From NCBI GenBank assembly GCA_903825645.1, contig CAIKBL010000089.1:1-64000 (forward strand): DNA of 64,000 bases. The letters run 5' to 3'. Source of the DNA: an uncultured Pseudomonadota bacterium (GTDB taxonomy: Bacteria > Pseudomonadota > Gammaproteobacteria > Ga0077536). The position numbers and the translations under genes are program-made. The notes under the pieces are model-generated. The model saw only the letters and a program-made list of their open reading frames with translations, was not told where the DNA came from and did not search any database. This document shows positions 63,862-64,000 of the stretch, piece by piece (the stretch's first letter is position 1; each line of letters begins with the position of its first letter).

Positions 63862-64000
63862 TCATGCGTCCGTTCGCGCTGTCGCTTGCAGCAATGAAGC
63901 CACCAGCTGCTCTACCCGGATGGGCTTGGTCAGATAATCATCCATACCCGCCGCGAGGCATATATCCCGGTCGCCCTGCATTGCATTCGCCGTCATCGCC
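63862..64000 (-). CDS. Receiver-domain protein, C-terminal part
   Basis: The last 45 residues of a protein that continues beyond the window are encoded on the minus strand. [32 protein letters not shown] is the end of a CheY-like receiver domain, with the conserved switch Lys in TKPI and the Thr/Ala in AMTANA. The ending shortly after suggests a hybrid histidine kinase with a C-terminal receiver, or a two-domain regulator. More cannot be said from this fragment. Confidence 0.85.
   Translation of the reverse strand, partial: AMTANAMQGDRDICLAAGMDDYLTKPIRVEQLVASLLQATARTDA

Noticed and set aside
1-64000. CRISPR arrays, rRNA genes, prophage structural genes and replication origins
   Set aside because: I looked for regularly spaced repeats, rRNA segments and phage structural genes and saw none in this window.

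Overview
This 64 kb window looks like a chromosomal segment from a proteobacterium, most likely gamma- or betaproteobacterial. It carries zapE, coq7 (aerobic ubiquinone synthesis), the rplM-rpsI pair, rmuC, an HtrA protease, yhbY, phaC and a PA0069-type radical SAM protein, with moderately high GC throughout. I cannot name the genus. Gene density is high, and most operons show short or ATGA-type overlaps.

Layout. 0-10 kb is core genome: a small unknown gene with tandem terminator-like hairpins, zapE, a HAMP/SpoIIE-type phosphatase, a radical SAM protein, rmuC, htrA-coq7, rplM-rpsI and tRNA-Gln(CTG). 10-25 kb is accessory. A P4-type integrase sits directly behind the tRNA. It is followed by a small membrane protein, an IS3 orfA remnant, a hipBA toxin-antitoxin operon with two matching operator dyads, and two divergent arsenic operons. 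The leftward operon is arsR, arsD (fused to an AhpD-like domain), arsA, acr3 and arsC (fused to a VOC domain), followed by a decayed rhodanese gene and an MFS transporter. The rightward operon is arsR, arsI, arsC, acr3. Together they would reduce arsenate, cleave trivalent organoarsenicals and export arsenite by two routes.

25.7-33.7 kb is a catabolic block: Baeyer-Villiger monooxygenase (BVMO), MFS carrier, EthD protein, GST, a frameshifted SDR, a thiamine-binding-type gene broken by an amber codon, and two metallo-beta-lactamase-fold hydrolases. 34-40 kb holds egtB-egtD (ergothioneine), a racemase-type CoA-transferase family protein and an MMPL/RND transporter. 40-43.7 kb is an envelope-stress-like set (HtrA, histidine kinase, response regulator). 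44-47.4 kb has a beta-alanine-type aminotransferase with methylmalonate/malonate-semialdehyde dehydrogenase, then a Nudix hydrolase. 47.4-54 kb is housekeeping: yidD with a CHCC zinc finger gene, an SRPBCC protein, gcvH, a caspase-like C13 membrane peptidase, and the coupled yhbY-lpd-phaC.

55-63.4 kb is a second catabolic block: alpha/beta hydrolase, alcohol dehydrogenase, two CoA-transferases, enoyl-CoA hydratase and a second BVMO. The window ends in an ISAs1-type transposase remnant and the tail of a receiver domain. The two catabolic blocks together have the enzyme types needed to oxidise a cyclic ketone to a lactone, open it and feed the acid into beta-oxidation; the substrate is unknown. 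The most unusual features are the two arsenic gene fusions and the way the two ars operons complement each other.
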